From Bradymonadales bacterium (GTDB lineage: Bacteria > Bdellovibrionota > UBA2394), in the NCBI GenBank assembly GCA_007693605.1, contig REDG01000040.1, positions 1-57,685 of the forward strand: a stretch of 57,685 bases of DNA. The letters are read 5' to 3'. The notes under the pieces are model-generated. The model was given only the letters and a program-made list of their open reading frames with translations, was not told the DNA's origin and did no database searches. The position numbers were made by a program, and so were the translations under genes. Below, one piece after another: positions 42,217-50,587 of the stretch; within the stretch, counting starts at the first letter, position 1, and each line of letters opens with the position of its first letter.

Positions 42217-43881
42217 CTACTGGGTTCGAATGATTTGTGTCAAAAACGGAGCGCCACGCGTCGAAACAGAGATGCGGGGCTCTGACGAAACATGGCCAGG
42301 CAGAATGAAGCGGTAGACGGCGATGCCGGAGGCTCGAAGATTTTGGGTCTGACTGCTTTGCAGCAGTGGAATGTCCGCCTCTAAGGGGTGAAAGTAGGGT
42401 GAGACTACAAAAGGAATTTCTTCAGCAGCCGCAAAGCGATCCAGAATATGAATGCCTTGAGTGTTGCCTCCTTCTTGCTCGAGCGGGGGAGTGAAATTCC
42501 TTACCCCCTCAAGACTATGAAGAGCCAAAATCCAAGATCGAAAGAATTGGGAGAGAAACTCAAACTCTCGTTCGTTGAAGTGATTGGCGATGTTTCTGAT
42601 TCCCACTTCAGGGGAGTCAATCAAGCCCTTCAGAGTGTTCAGGGTTCTGGTGTCGTCACGCCTTAGCCGACTTGCATTTCTTGCATGCACGAAGTCGAGC
42701 AAGAGAATATTGATGCCTCGGCTACGAAAGTCGTTTGAGTTGTCTGTGGCCAACTCATGGGCCAAAGTTGTCCCCATGGGGTTTCTCAAAAAGGAGAGCC
42801 GATGCTTGAAGACCTCTTGATAGCGCTCACTCAATTCTTCGTAGTGATGAGATTTTGCTTCATTGATTCCTGAGGACTCCATTCTCAGTCCGCTCATATC
42901 TCGGTAATCAAAGCTTGATCTCTTTTCCAGAACCTTTCGGTCAAAGTTGTAGGCATGTTGGTACTCATGAACGCTGGTCGAACAAAACTGTTGCTCTCTT
43001 CGGGGGAAGTTTTGAGATCGGAAGAGAGCGCTTGAAACATAAAGAGTTTGAGCGAAATTGCTGTCGATCAAGGGCTGGCCTCGAAAGTGTGAAAAGCGAT
43101 CTAGATGTTGAAACATTCCAAGCACGCCTGGCTTTTCGAAAGGAATGATCAGCAGGTCTATACCGGTCTTGCCTCGGGGCTTTAAGGGGCCCAGAACTTC
43201 CTTCATCCACTGTATTTCTTGATGGGCGCACTCGACGCCATCGAGATATCGATTGATAATCGTTTGTCGGGCTGCGGCGTTGCTTGGAATATCTTCGGGT
43301 AGAAGTTCTCCGGTCAAATGGGCCCTAAGAGATCCGCTCACTTCGTAGATCGGCTCCATCGGCAGCTTTCTACCTCGAGTTTGTATATTATTGCTTTCGC
43401 GCACGAACCAGTTCGTTCTTTCGCCCGAGTTGGGATCAAGGCTTCCGTAGTCTTGGGGGTCTGGAATATAGAATGAGGTGTTAAAACTCGGACCAAAGAT
43501 GTTCGCGGGGCCTGGCAGGTTGAAATGCAAATAGTGGTTGCTTGCAAAGCTGACACTTCTGGCTCGAACCCGATGAGTCAGTCGAGCCTCCTCAGGATGA
43601 AGAGGGGCCGAAGAGGGTTGGCTTTGAACGAGGAAGGAGTCTCTCGACAGATCTTCGTGCCGAAGCTCGCTGTTATTGAAGACCACAAGATAAAACTCAG
43701 AGCCTGCCAAGTTCTCGCCTTCGAGTCTCCACTCGAACTTTCCCCCTCGAAAGCTGGCCTGACAAGACTGGCCCACTGAAATCTGGCAGTTTTCGGATTG
43801 AAAAGCCAGAAAGCCAGCATCGGAGCAGGCACTCAAAAAGAGGACCAAAGCGAGCTGCCAAGTCGATTTGAAAGAGGACAT
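42217..43881 (-). CDS. Lipoprotein zinc metalloprotease (M30-like)
   Basis: A 554-residue protein with lipoprotein signal ALVLFLSAC (acylated C19). The N-terminal ~200 residues look like a beta-rich domain (cysteines C32, C40). The catalytic part has the zinc motif HEYQH in TSVHEYQHAYNF (305-309) and, about 32 residues later, INEAKSHHYEEL, where E341 would be the third ligand. HEYQHAYNF resembles the HEFQHMINF motif of hyicolysin-type M30 peptidases. It should act at the outer membrane or outside the cell. It is followed by a terminator and transcribed away from the acetyltransferase gene. Confidence 0.78.
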   Translation of the reverse strand: MSSFKSTWQLALVLFLSACSDAGFLAFQSENCQISVGQSCQASFRGGKFEWRLEGENLAGSEFYLVVFNNSELRHEDLSRDSFLVQSQPSSAPLHPEEARLTHRVRARSVSFASNHYLHFNLPGPANIFGPSFNTSFYIPDPQDYGSLDPNSGERTNWFVRESNNIQTRGRKLPMEPIYEVSGSLRAHLTGELLPEDIPSNAAARQTIINRYLDGVECAHQEIQWMKEVLGPLKPRGKTGIDLLIIPFEKPGVLGMFQHLDRFSHFRGQPLIDSNFAQTLYVSSALFRSQNFPRREQQFCSTSVHEYQHAYNFDRKVLEKRSSFDYRDMSGLRMESSGINEAKSHHYEELSERYQEVFKHRLSFLRNPMGTTLAHELATDNSNDFRSRGINILLLDFVHARNASRLRRDDTRTLNTLKGLIDSPEVGIRNIANHFNEREFEFLSQFFRSWILALHSLEGVRNFTPPLEQEGGNTQGIHILDRFAAAEEIPFVVSPYFHPLEADIPLLQSSQTQNLRASGIAVYRFILPGHVSSEPRISVSTRGAPFLTQIIRTQ

Positions 43882-43991
43882 TTCCTGTACAAAGGAGCAA
43901 GGAGCGTGCCAGGGCTCCTCTTCAAAAATTCAATAAATTCGTGGATTTAAGCCGAAATCTCACGCATAAATGGGGCAAAGGAGGGGCGGCT

Positions 43992-44453
43992 TTGTCGCAG
44001 TTTCCCGATGAGCAAGAGGCGCTTCAGTTTCGGAAGATTCTTCCGAAAGAGGCCGAAAAGCTCTATCAGCTGGAGCTTCAGCTCTACCCAGAGGCCTGGA
44101 GCTTAGAGCTTATTCGACAGAGTCTAGAGGCCCCACTGTCTTATTCTGAGGGGGTCTTTGATCGGGAAGAGCTTTTGGGCTATTGTTTGGCTCAAATCTA
44201 TTCGGAAGAGGCCCACCTTTTAAATCTCGCAGTGGCCTCTGAATGGCAGACCCGCGGCCTTGGAGCTCAACTCTTGGACCGCCTGATTGATCGCTTAAAG
44301 GAGCGGGCTTGCACGAGCCTGCTTTTGGAGGTCAGGCCGTCCAACCAAAGGGCAAGACAGCTCTATGAGTCGAGGGCCTTTGAGTTTTTGATGAGCCGAG
44401 ACCATTATTATTCAGACGGAGAGGCGGCTTTGGTTTTAATCAAAAGACTCTGA
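43992..44453 (+). CDS. rimI: GNAT acetyltransferase, RimI-like
   Basis: A 153-residue GNAT protein with LLNLAVASEWQTRGLGAQLL (motif A, acetyl-CoA binding) and LEVRPSNQRARQLYESRAFEFL. RimI acetylates the N-terminal alanine of ribosomal protein S18; other N-acetyltransferases look similar, so the substrate is inferred. TTG at 43992 is chosen because AAAGGAGGGG lies just ahead; a GTG at 43941 would add 17 residues without such a site. It lies upstream of nusA, separated by a strong terminator. Confidence 0.8.
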   Translation: MSQFPDEQEALQFRKILPKEAEKLYQLELQLYPEAWSLELIRQSLEAPLSYSEGVFDREELLGYCLAQIYSEEAHLLNLAVASEWQTRGLGAQLLDRLIDRLKERACTSLLLEVRPSNQRARQLYESRAFEFLMSRDHYYSDGEAALVLIKRL

Positions 44454-44472
44454 GATTTCTGATACTTTTTTA

Positions 44473-44500
44473 TTGCCAGCCGTTGGTCGCCTTATGTAAA
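44473..44500 (+). promoter_or_regulatory. Possible promoter of the nusA operon
   Basis: TTGCCA (44473-44478) and TGTAAA (44495-44500), 16 bases apart, are the best sigma-70-like pair ahead of nusA. If used, the transcript would begin before the terminator at 44535 and carry a leader of about 140 bases. Weak match. Confidence 0.3.
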
Positions 44501-44534
44501 CCTGTGGGCAACTTCTGTAGGATCGTCCGTCACA

Positions 44535-44559
44535 GGGGCCCAAAGGGCCCTTTCTTTTT
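44535..44559 (+). terminator. Rho-independent terminator or attenuator before nusA
   Basis: GGGCCC-AAA-GGGCCC followed by TTTCTTTTT, a G/C-only stem with a U-rich tail. It lies 82 bases after rimI and about 90 before the nusA start. It either ends the rimI transcript or acts as an attenuator inside the nusA leader. Confidence 0.8.
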
Positions 44560-44651
44560 GTGAGGATGTTTCTAGAGAGAGGTGAAGAGTCGACCGAGAA
44601 GGGATCTGGTCGTTTGTGTTAAAAACCCGAGTCGTTAGAGGAAATTAGAGA

Positions 44652-46292
44652 ATGTTTGAGAATTTAAAGAATGTCATCGAACAGGTCGGCAAGGAAGAGG
44701 GAATCGATAAGAAAATTCTGATCGAAGCCATCGAAGATGCGATGTTAACCGTGGCTCGAAAGCATTTTGGCTTTCATCGAGATATTGAAGCCAAGCTCAA
44801 TGAAGAGACTGGTGTCATCGAGCTGCACGAGTTTAAGACGGTGGTCGACGAGTTGTTTGACGATGAGATTGAGCTTTCGGTGGAGCAGGCCAGAGAGTTA
44901 GATCCTGATGCTCAGGCTGGGGACTCCATCGGATTTACTATCGACGCAACAGAGTTGGGCCGAATTGCCGCTCAAACGGCGAAGCAAGTGATCATTCAAA
45001 AAGTTCGCGAAGCCAAGAAAGAAATTGTCTTCAAAGAGTACAGCAATCGAAAGCACGAGGTGGTGACTGGGATTGTGAGAAAAATCGAGAGGGGCGATCT
45101 GATTGTGGATCTTGGTAAGACCGAAGCCATTGTGCCGAGGCGACAGCAGATTCCTGGTGAGATTTATAAGCCTGGTGATCGTGTTCAGGGAGTGATTATC
45201 GAGGTTCATGATATTTCAAAAGGGCCACAGATTGTGATGTCGCGAACGGATGAGAACTATTTGATCAAGCTCTTTGAGATGGAAGTCCCTGAGATTTACG
45301 AGGGCATTGTTTCGATTCAGGCCGCAGCTAGAGAGCCTGGGGTTCGAGCCAAAATTGCCGTTGTCTCAAAAGACCCCGATGTCGACGCTGTGGGAGCCTG
45401 TGTCGGAGTCAAAGGAAGTCGGGTTCAAAGTGTGGTGACCAATCTAAGGGGAGAGCGAATTGATGTGATTGATTATCAGGCAGACCCCATTCGCTTTGTT
45501 TGTGAGGCAATTCGTCCGGCTCAAGTGAGTCGAATCCGGCTGAATGAGACGGCAAAGAGCATGGAGCTAATTGTCGGAGATGACCAGTTGTCCGTGGCGA
45601 TCGGCAAGCGCGGTCAAAATGTTCGTCTCGCTTCAAAGATTACAGGCTGGAAACTAGACATTACTTCAGAGAGTGATGTCATGCGAAGGGCCGAGGGTGG
45701 AAAGATTCCTCTTCGGTTGATTCCAGGACTGGGCGAGGCCAACGCTGAGGTCTTATCAGGCCAAGGCATGGAAGTGGCAGAAGACTTGATCGGCGCTGAC
45801 GAAGAAAAGCTGGGAAGTGTGCAGGGCTTTGGGCTGGATGAAATCAAAAGATTACAGTCTTTGGTTTTGTTGTTTACTGAAGAGCGAGCAAAAACCTTGT
45901 CGACTCTCAAGAATCACTTTCGACATGATGTCGATACCATGGAGTTTTTAGATACTTTAACCGACAGTCAGCTTTCTCTTCTCAAGGTACCAGGAATTGG
46001 CATTAAGATTCTTAGACATCTAAAAATATCTGGGATCGAAAGTGTCGAGGACTTGGTTTCTCAAAAAGCTGAAGATTTGGCGATGAAGTTAGCATTGCCC
46101 GATGATGAGGCCGCCCTGATTCTTCAGACGGCAAAAGATTGGGTGCAGAGGCGAGAGTCGCGCCCCCCTGAAGAAAAACTGGCTGACTTGAAAGGTTTGG
46201 AACAGTCCGTCTTAGATATGTCGTTGGATGAGCCAGAAGAAGAAACTGAGGCCGAAGAGGCCTCTCTGGAAAAGTCAACGGGAGGAAGATAA
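44652..46292 (+). CDS. nusA: Transcription termination/antitermination factor NusA
   Basis: NusA binds RNA polymerase and modulates pausing, termination and antitermination. The 546 residues show the N-terminal polymerase-binding domain, an S1 domain (about 137-200: VTGIVRKIERGDLIVDLG), two KH domains (GACVGVKGSRVQSVV and SVAIGKRGQNVRLASK) and two C-terminal helix-hairpin-helix units (LIPGLGEANAEVL, LKVPGIGIKILRHL), ending in an acidic tail. rimP, often just upstream, is absent. infB follows. Confidence 0.97.
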   Translation: MFENLKNVIEQVGKEEGIDKKILIEAIEDAMLTVARKHFGFHRDIEAKLNEETGVIELHEFKTVVDELFDDEIELSVEQARELDPDAQAGDSIGFTIDATELGRIAAQTAKQVIIQKVREAKKEIVFKEYSNRKHEVVTGIVRKIERGDLIVDLGKTEAIVPRRQQIPGEIYKPGDRVQGVIIEVHDISKGPQIVMSRTDENYLIKLFEMEVPEIYEGIVSIQAAAREPGVRAKIAVVSKDPDVDAVGACVGVKGSRVQSVVTNLRGERIDVIDYQADPIRFVCEAIRPAQVSRIRLNETAKSMELIVGDDQLSVAIGKRGQNVRLASKITGWKLDITSESDVMRRAEGGKIPLRLIPGLGEANAEVLSGQGMEVAEDLIGADEEKLGSVQGFGLDEIKRLQSLVLLFTEERAKTLSTLKNHFRHDVDTMEFLDTLTDSQLSLLKVPGIGIKILRHLKISGIESVEDLVSQKAEDLAMKLALPDDEAALILQTAKDWVQRRESRPPEEKLADLKGLEQSVLDMSLDEPEEETEAEEASLEKSTGGR

Positions 46293-46299
46293 AAGGCCT

Positions 46300-49050
46300 A
46301 TGGCAAAGAATCCGCGCTTACACGAAGTGGCAAAAGCTTTAGGAGTGTCTGTGAAGGTGCTCAGGCACGACCTTGGAAAAGCTGGTTTTGAATACAAGAC
46401 TCATATGGCTTCTCTTGAAGACGAGGCCGTGGTCTTTGTGAAGAAGAAATACGAAAAAGCCGATGCGGCTCTTAAGAAGCTTGCAACTTCAGACGCCGAC
46501 GCAAAAACAGCCGCCAAGAAGAAGGCTCCCAAAAAGAAGAAGACTTCGACCGCAAAGTCTAAAAAAGCCACCGAGAAAGTTATTTCCAAACGAAGCGTTG
46601 TGCGAAAGAAAAAGCAGGCGGAAGCGGCGAAAGACAAAATAGATGAGAGTGTCGGAAAGGTGGAAATTGTTCAGCAAGAGCCAGGGGTGACGGTTGAGCA
46701 AAAGAAGATTGGTGGCGGAATTATTCGAAGGCGAAGGGTGGAAGCTCCTGTAGAGCCAAGCCCCGCTCCTTCAGAGACAGCGCTTGTTAACCCGGAGGCT
46801 TCCCCGATAGAGGCAGAGGCTTCGACTGCCTTCGAGTCTTCTGAAGCACTCAAAGAAGGGATGCCTGAGGCTCGATCAGAAACGGCAGAGCCGGTTGGCC
46901 CTGACAGTCAGGAGGCAGAGCCCTCTGTCAGCTCAGAAGCGGAAGCCGCTCGCAGAAATTTAAGCTCACCCCGCAGACTGAAAATTGTGGGTCAATCGAC
47001 TCCCCCCGAAAAACAAGACAGGCCTGCGCGAAAGCCGACAAAGGCCGGCGCGGTGAGTGCACCCGCTTCAAAGGCAACTCCTGCTAGCGGCGAACCCGAT
47101 CTTGCGAAATTGGAGGCCAAGAAAAAGCCGGCGGCAGTGAAGAACTGGGAAGCCCCCAAGGTAACCAAAAAAGACCTGCTGGGAATGACCGAGGAAGTGG
47201 AGATCACGAGGTCTTATGGGCGGCGTCCTAAGAAGCAAAATATTCGCTCGGACCGAAAGCCACAGATCACTACTCCAAGCGCCAAGAAGCGAGTCATTAA
47301 GATTGATGGGGATATTATCGTTTCAGACCTGGCCGACCGAATGGGAGTGAAAGCGGCCGATGTTGTTCGTCAACTCATCAAGATGGGGCAGATGGTGAGC
47401 GCTCATCAAAGTCTAGACTTTGACACCGCCAGCTTGATTGCCTCCGAGTATCAGTTTGAGATTCAGAATGTCGAGGAGACGGCAGAGGCGCTTATTCTCG
47501 AGGAGCAACAGGCTACTCAGGGCCGTCCCGAAGATCGCGTGGAACGAGCTCCAATTGTCACCATTATGGGGCATGTCGATCACGGAAAGACCAGTTTGCT
47601 CGACTATATTCGAAAGTCGCGAGTGGCGGCAGGCGAGGCAGGGGGCATTACCCAACATATCGGGGCTTATCAGGTGCAGAGAGGAGACAGGAAAATCACC
47701 TTTTTAGACACCCCTGGTCATGAGGCTTTCACGAAGATGAGGGCAAGGGGGGCTTCCATCACAGATATTTCTATTTTGGTGGTGGCCGCCGACGAAGGAC
47801 CTAAGCCACAAACAATTGAAGCCCTCGCTCATGCTCGAGATGCGAAGACGCCGGTCATTGTGGCCTTGACCAAGATGGATAAGCCAGAAGCAAACCCAGA
47901 CAAAGTGATTCAAGCCCTTTCGGCTCATGAACTCGTGCCAGAAGAGTGGGGAGGCGACACCATGTTCTGTCGGGTTTCTTCGGTGACAGGAGATGGCATG
48001 GAAGACCTGCTGGATCGAATTCTGTTGCAGGCTGAAATTTTGGAACTCAGGGCTAACGAGAAAATTCCGGCCAAGGCCGTGGTGGTTGAAAGTCGACTCG
48101 ATAAAGGAAAAGGACCGGTCGCCAGCATTGTTTTGACAGACGGAACGATTCGACAAGGAGACGCCGTCGTATCTGGTTTGTCCTACGGAAAGATTAGAGC
48201 GCTCTTTGATGATCAGGGTCGACCCATAAAAATCGCGGGTCCGGCCTCTCCGGTTGAAGTGTTGGGTTTGAATGAAGTGCCCGAAGCGGGGGAGACTTTG
48301 TCTGTTGTTTCGGATGAGGCCGTTGCAAGAAAGGCGGCCGATCTGTTGGCGACGAAGAAGAAGCACGATGAACTTCGAAAGGGCTCTCGCATTTCGCTTG
48401 AAGAAATGTACTCCAAAATGCAAGCCGGAGAGGTTTCTGAACTAAGGGTGGTTTTGAAGGCAGATGTTCAAGGCTCGGTTGAGGCAGTCACCGATGCTTT
48501 GGCCAAGATTAAGCACGATGAAGTCAGTGTGAATGTGGTGTTTCGGTCGGTTGGCGGAATTACAGAGAGTGATGTGAGTTTGGCCGCCGCTTCTGGAGGT
48601 TTGGTCGTAGGATTTAATGTCCGGCCAACGGGTCAGGCAAAGACTTTGGCGGCTCAAGAAGGGGTTCAAGTGAAGACCTATTCGGTCATTTATGAGCTGA
48701 TTGACGACATTAAGTTGGCGATGCAAGGGCTGTTGAGCCCCGACATCAAAGAAGAGACCCTGGGTCAGGCAGAGGTTCGAAATGTATTCAGTCTCAGCAA
48801 GGCAGGAACGATTGCGGGCTGTTTTGTTACGAGTGGAAAAATTACGAGAAACGCCTATGCTCGCCTGGTTCGTGATTCGGTGGTGATTTATGAAGCAAAG
48901 ATCGACTCACTAAAACGCTTTAAAGATGACACAAAAGAAGTGGCAGAAGGTTTTGAATGTGGAATCAAGCTTGAAAACTACAATGATCTTAAGGTGGGCG
49001 ATGTCATTGAGTGTTATGAGCGAGTCGAAATCGCCAAGGCAGTGAGCTAA
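46300..49050 (+). CDS. infB: Translation initiation factor IF-2
   Basis: IF-2 places initiator tRNA on the ribosome. The ATG at 46300 gives 916 residues and starts with the IF2 N-terminal helical module (RLHEVAKALGVSVKVL); the frame is open 24 codons upstream but overlaps nusA. Residues ~70-330 are a Lys/Ala- then Glu/Pro-rich linker. A second N-type module precedes the GTPase: GHVDHGKT (424-431), DTPGHE (470-475). The G4 motif reads TKMD (524-527) instead of NKxD. The domains II, III and IV follow (DVQGSVEAV and VGGITESDV). Confidence 0.97.
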   Translation: MAKNPRLHEVAKALGVSVKVLRHDLGKAGFEYKTHMASLEDEAVVFVKKKYEKADAALKKLATSDADAKTAAKKKAPKKKKTSTAKSKKATEKVISKRSVVRKKKQAEAAKDKIDESVGKVEIVQQEPGVTVEQKKIGGGIIRRRRVEAPVEPSPAPSETALVNPEASPIEAEASTAFESSEALKEGMPEARSETAEPVGPDSQEAEPSVSSEAEAARRNLSSPRRLKIVGQSTPPEKQDRPARKPTKAGAVSAPASKATPASGEPDLAKLEAKKKPAAVKNWEAPKVTKKDLLGMTEEVEITRSYGRRPKKQNIRSDRKPQITTPSAKKRVIKIDGDIIVSDLADRMGVKAADVVRQLIKMGQMVSAHQSLDFDTASLIASEYQFEIQNVEETAEALILEEQQATQGRPEDRVERAPIVTIMGHVDHGKTSLLDYIRKSRVAAGEAGGITQHIGAYQVQRGDRKITFLDTPGHEAFTKMRARGASITDISILVVAADEGPKPQTIEALAHARDAKTPVIVALTKMDKPEANPDKVIQALSAHELVPEEWGGDTMFCRVSSVTGDGMEDLLDRILLQAEILELRANEKIPAKAVVVESRLDKGKGPVASIVLTDGTIRQGDAVVSGLSYGKIRALFDDQGRPIKIAGPASPVEVLGLNEVPEAGETLSVVSDEAVARKAADLLATKKKHDELRKGSRISLEEMYSKMQAGEVSELRVVLKADVQGSVEAVTDALAKIKHDEVSVNVVFRSVGGITESDVSLAAASGGLVVGFNVRPTGQAKTLAAQEGVQVKTYSVIYELIDDIKLAMQGLLSPDIKEETLGQAEVRNVFSLSKAGTIAGCFVTSGKITRNAYARLVRDSVVIYEAKIDSLKRFKDDTKEVAEGFECGIKLENYNDLKVGDVIECYERVEIAKAVS

Positions 49051-49053
49051 GCC

Positions 49054-49446
49054 GTGAGTGTTTTATCGAACAAACGAAAAGACCGATTGTCAGAAGCGAT
49101 TCGCAAAGAGCTTTCACTCATTCTTTATCGAGAAGTTCATAACCCCGATTTGAAATCTTTAACCGTCACAGGCGTCGAGATTGATCCTGAAATGCGAACC
49201 GCCAAAGTGAAAGTCTGTCGCATGATGACGGGTGAATTTAGGGAGCCGAGCCTGTCAGAGCGGCGAGCCGTCGAGAAAGCTCTCTCGCGAGCAAGGGGAT
49301 TTATTTTTGAACGGCTACGAAAGAGTCTGAGTTTAAGGTTCATTCCCGAGTTGAGTTTTCAGTACGACCCAAGCGTGCCAGAAGCTTCTTATGTTTGGGC
49401 AAAGATGAATGACTGGGTTCGAAAGGAGAACAAGCCATGTCCATAA
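49054..49446 (+). CDS. rbfA: Ribosome-binding factor A
   Basis: RbfA is a KH-fold assembly factor of the 30S subunit. The 130 residues show KDRLSEAIRKELSLILYREV, TVTGVEIDPEMRTAKVKVCR and LSLRFIPELSFQYD, all family features. The GTG start is three bases after the infB stop, and the end overlaps truB by ten bases. Its place between infB and truB is conserved in many bacteria. Confidence 0.95.
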   Translation: MSVLSNKRKDRLSEAIRKELSLILYREVHNPDLKSLTVTGVEIDPEMRTAKVKVCRMMTGEFREPSLSERRAVEKALSRARGFIFERLRKSLSLRFIPELSFQYDPSVPEASYVWAKMNDWVRKENKPCP

Positions 49447-50234
49447 GTCCTCGACCTTCAGAGAGAATTGATCGAGCCCTCGGCTCGCCAGCCTTCGAGA
49501 GAGCGACCGAGAAGTTTGATCTTTCAGGGGTATTGGTTGTCGACAAGCCTGAAGGGGTCACTTCGATGGATGTGATTCGGGTGGTTCGCCGACTTCTGCG
49601 ACCCAACAAGATTGGTCATGGGGGAACCCTCGACCCTCTGGCTACCGGGGTGCTACCGATTCTCTTAAATCGAGCCACAAAGATGTCTAACGAAGTCATG
49701 GGAGGCATCAAAGAGTATGAGGGCAGCTTTTTGTTGGGCCAAAGCTTCGACACCCAAGATGTGACGGGCAGCCCCCTGTCGGAGCCGCAGGCAATTCCTG
49801 AGTCTTTGACTTTTGAGCAACTCAAGCGCGAGGCCGAAGCCTTTGTGGGAGAAATCGATCAAACCCCTCCAATATACTCGGCTGTAAAGTCGAAGGGAAA
49901 AGCCCTTTACGAATATGCTCGAGCGGGCGAGCAAGTTGAGCCACAAGCTCGAAAGGTAAAAGTAGATGTTTTTGAAATCCGACAATGGGACGGATTTCGA
50001 CGAGTGAAGTTTTTTGTAAGAGTGCATAAAGGAACTTTCGTCCGGACCCTGATTCACGATCTTGGTCAGAGGCTGGGCGTAGGGGCGGCGTTAGAGAGCT
50101 TGCGTCGTCTTCAGGCGGGTCGGTTTCATATAGATGAAGCCGTTCAGCTCAGTACACTGAGGGTTTCCTCAGATGTGGTGAAGCACCTGAAGCCTTTAAA
50201 TCGAAGAACCAACGCAGAAAGGATCATGGAATGA
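49437..50234 (+). CDS. truB: tRNA pseudouridine-55 synthase TruB
   Basis: TruB makes the universal pseudouridine 55 in tRNA. The 265 residues contain [15 protein letters not shown], the catalytic loop [15 protein letters not shown] with the essential Asp, [36 protein letters not shown] and [15 protein letters not shown]. The first ~30 residues before the domain are longer than usual. The stop overlaps rpsO (ATGA). Confidence 0.97.
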   Translation: MSISPRPSERIDRALGSPAFERATEKFDLSGVLVVDKPEGVTSMDVIRVVRRLLRPNKIGHGGTLDPLATGVLPILLNRATKMSNEVMGGIKEYEGSFLLGQSFDTQDVTGSPLSEPQAIPESLTFEQLKREAEAFVGEIDQTPPIYSAVKSKGKALYEYARAGEQVEPQARKVKVDVFEIRQWDGFRRVKFFVRVHKGTFVRTLIHDLGQRLGVGAALESLRRLQAGRFHIDEAVQLSTLRVSSDVVKHLKPLNRRTNAERIME

Positions 50235-50497
50235 TATCTCCCGCAGAAAAGACGAAATTGATTGAAAACTTTAGAACTCATGAAGGGGACACCGGCTCTG
50301 TGCAAGTGCAGGTCGCTGTTTTAACATCACGAATTCAACAGCTCACCGAGCATTTGAAAGATCACAAGCATGATTATTCAACGCGACGAGGGCTTTTGAG
50401 GTTGGTGGGCCGAAGAAGACGGCTTTTGACCTTTTTGAAGAGAGAGGATTTACAGGCTTATTCTGACTTAATTGTGAGGCTAGGTCTTAGAAAATAA
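50231..50497 (+). CDS. rpsO: 30S ribosomal protein S15
   Basis: S15 binds 16S rRNA in the central domain of the 30S subunit. The 88 residues match the family size, with [43 protein letters not shown] and [13 protein letters not shown]. It lies between truB and pnp, the widespread order, and is followed by a strong RNA hairpin in the gap to pnp. Confidence 0.98.
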   Translation: MISPAEKTKLIENFRTHEGDTGSVQVQVAVLTSRIQQLTEHLKDHKHDYSTRRGLLRLVGRRRRLLTFLKREDLQAYSDLIVRLGLRK

Positions 50498-50510
50498 AGT
50501 GCTTGTCGCC

Positions 50511-50535
50511 GAGGCTTGAGGTGGACTCAAGCCTC
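50511..50535 (+). promoter_or_regulatory. Perfect hairpin in the rpsO-pnp gap
   Basis: GAGGCTTGAG, loop GTGGA, CTCAAGCCTC: ten perfect base pairs and no U tract after. In E. coli the same gap holds a stem cut by RNase III, which lets PNPase repress its own mRNA. Position and shape suggest the same role here. Confidence 0.75.
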
Positions 50536-50587
50536 CGATTGGCCCACCACCCATTTGAGGGGCGGTGAATTGTAGGAAGGAAGAAAG

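Noticed and set aside
46228..46299. Upstream start of infB inside nusA
   Set aside because: The conserved IF2 N-terminal module begins at the ATG at 46300; the extra codons are the nusA 3' end read in another frame.
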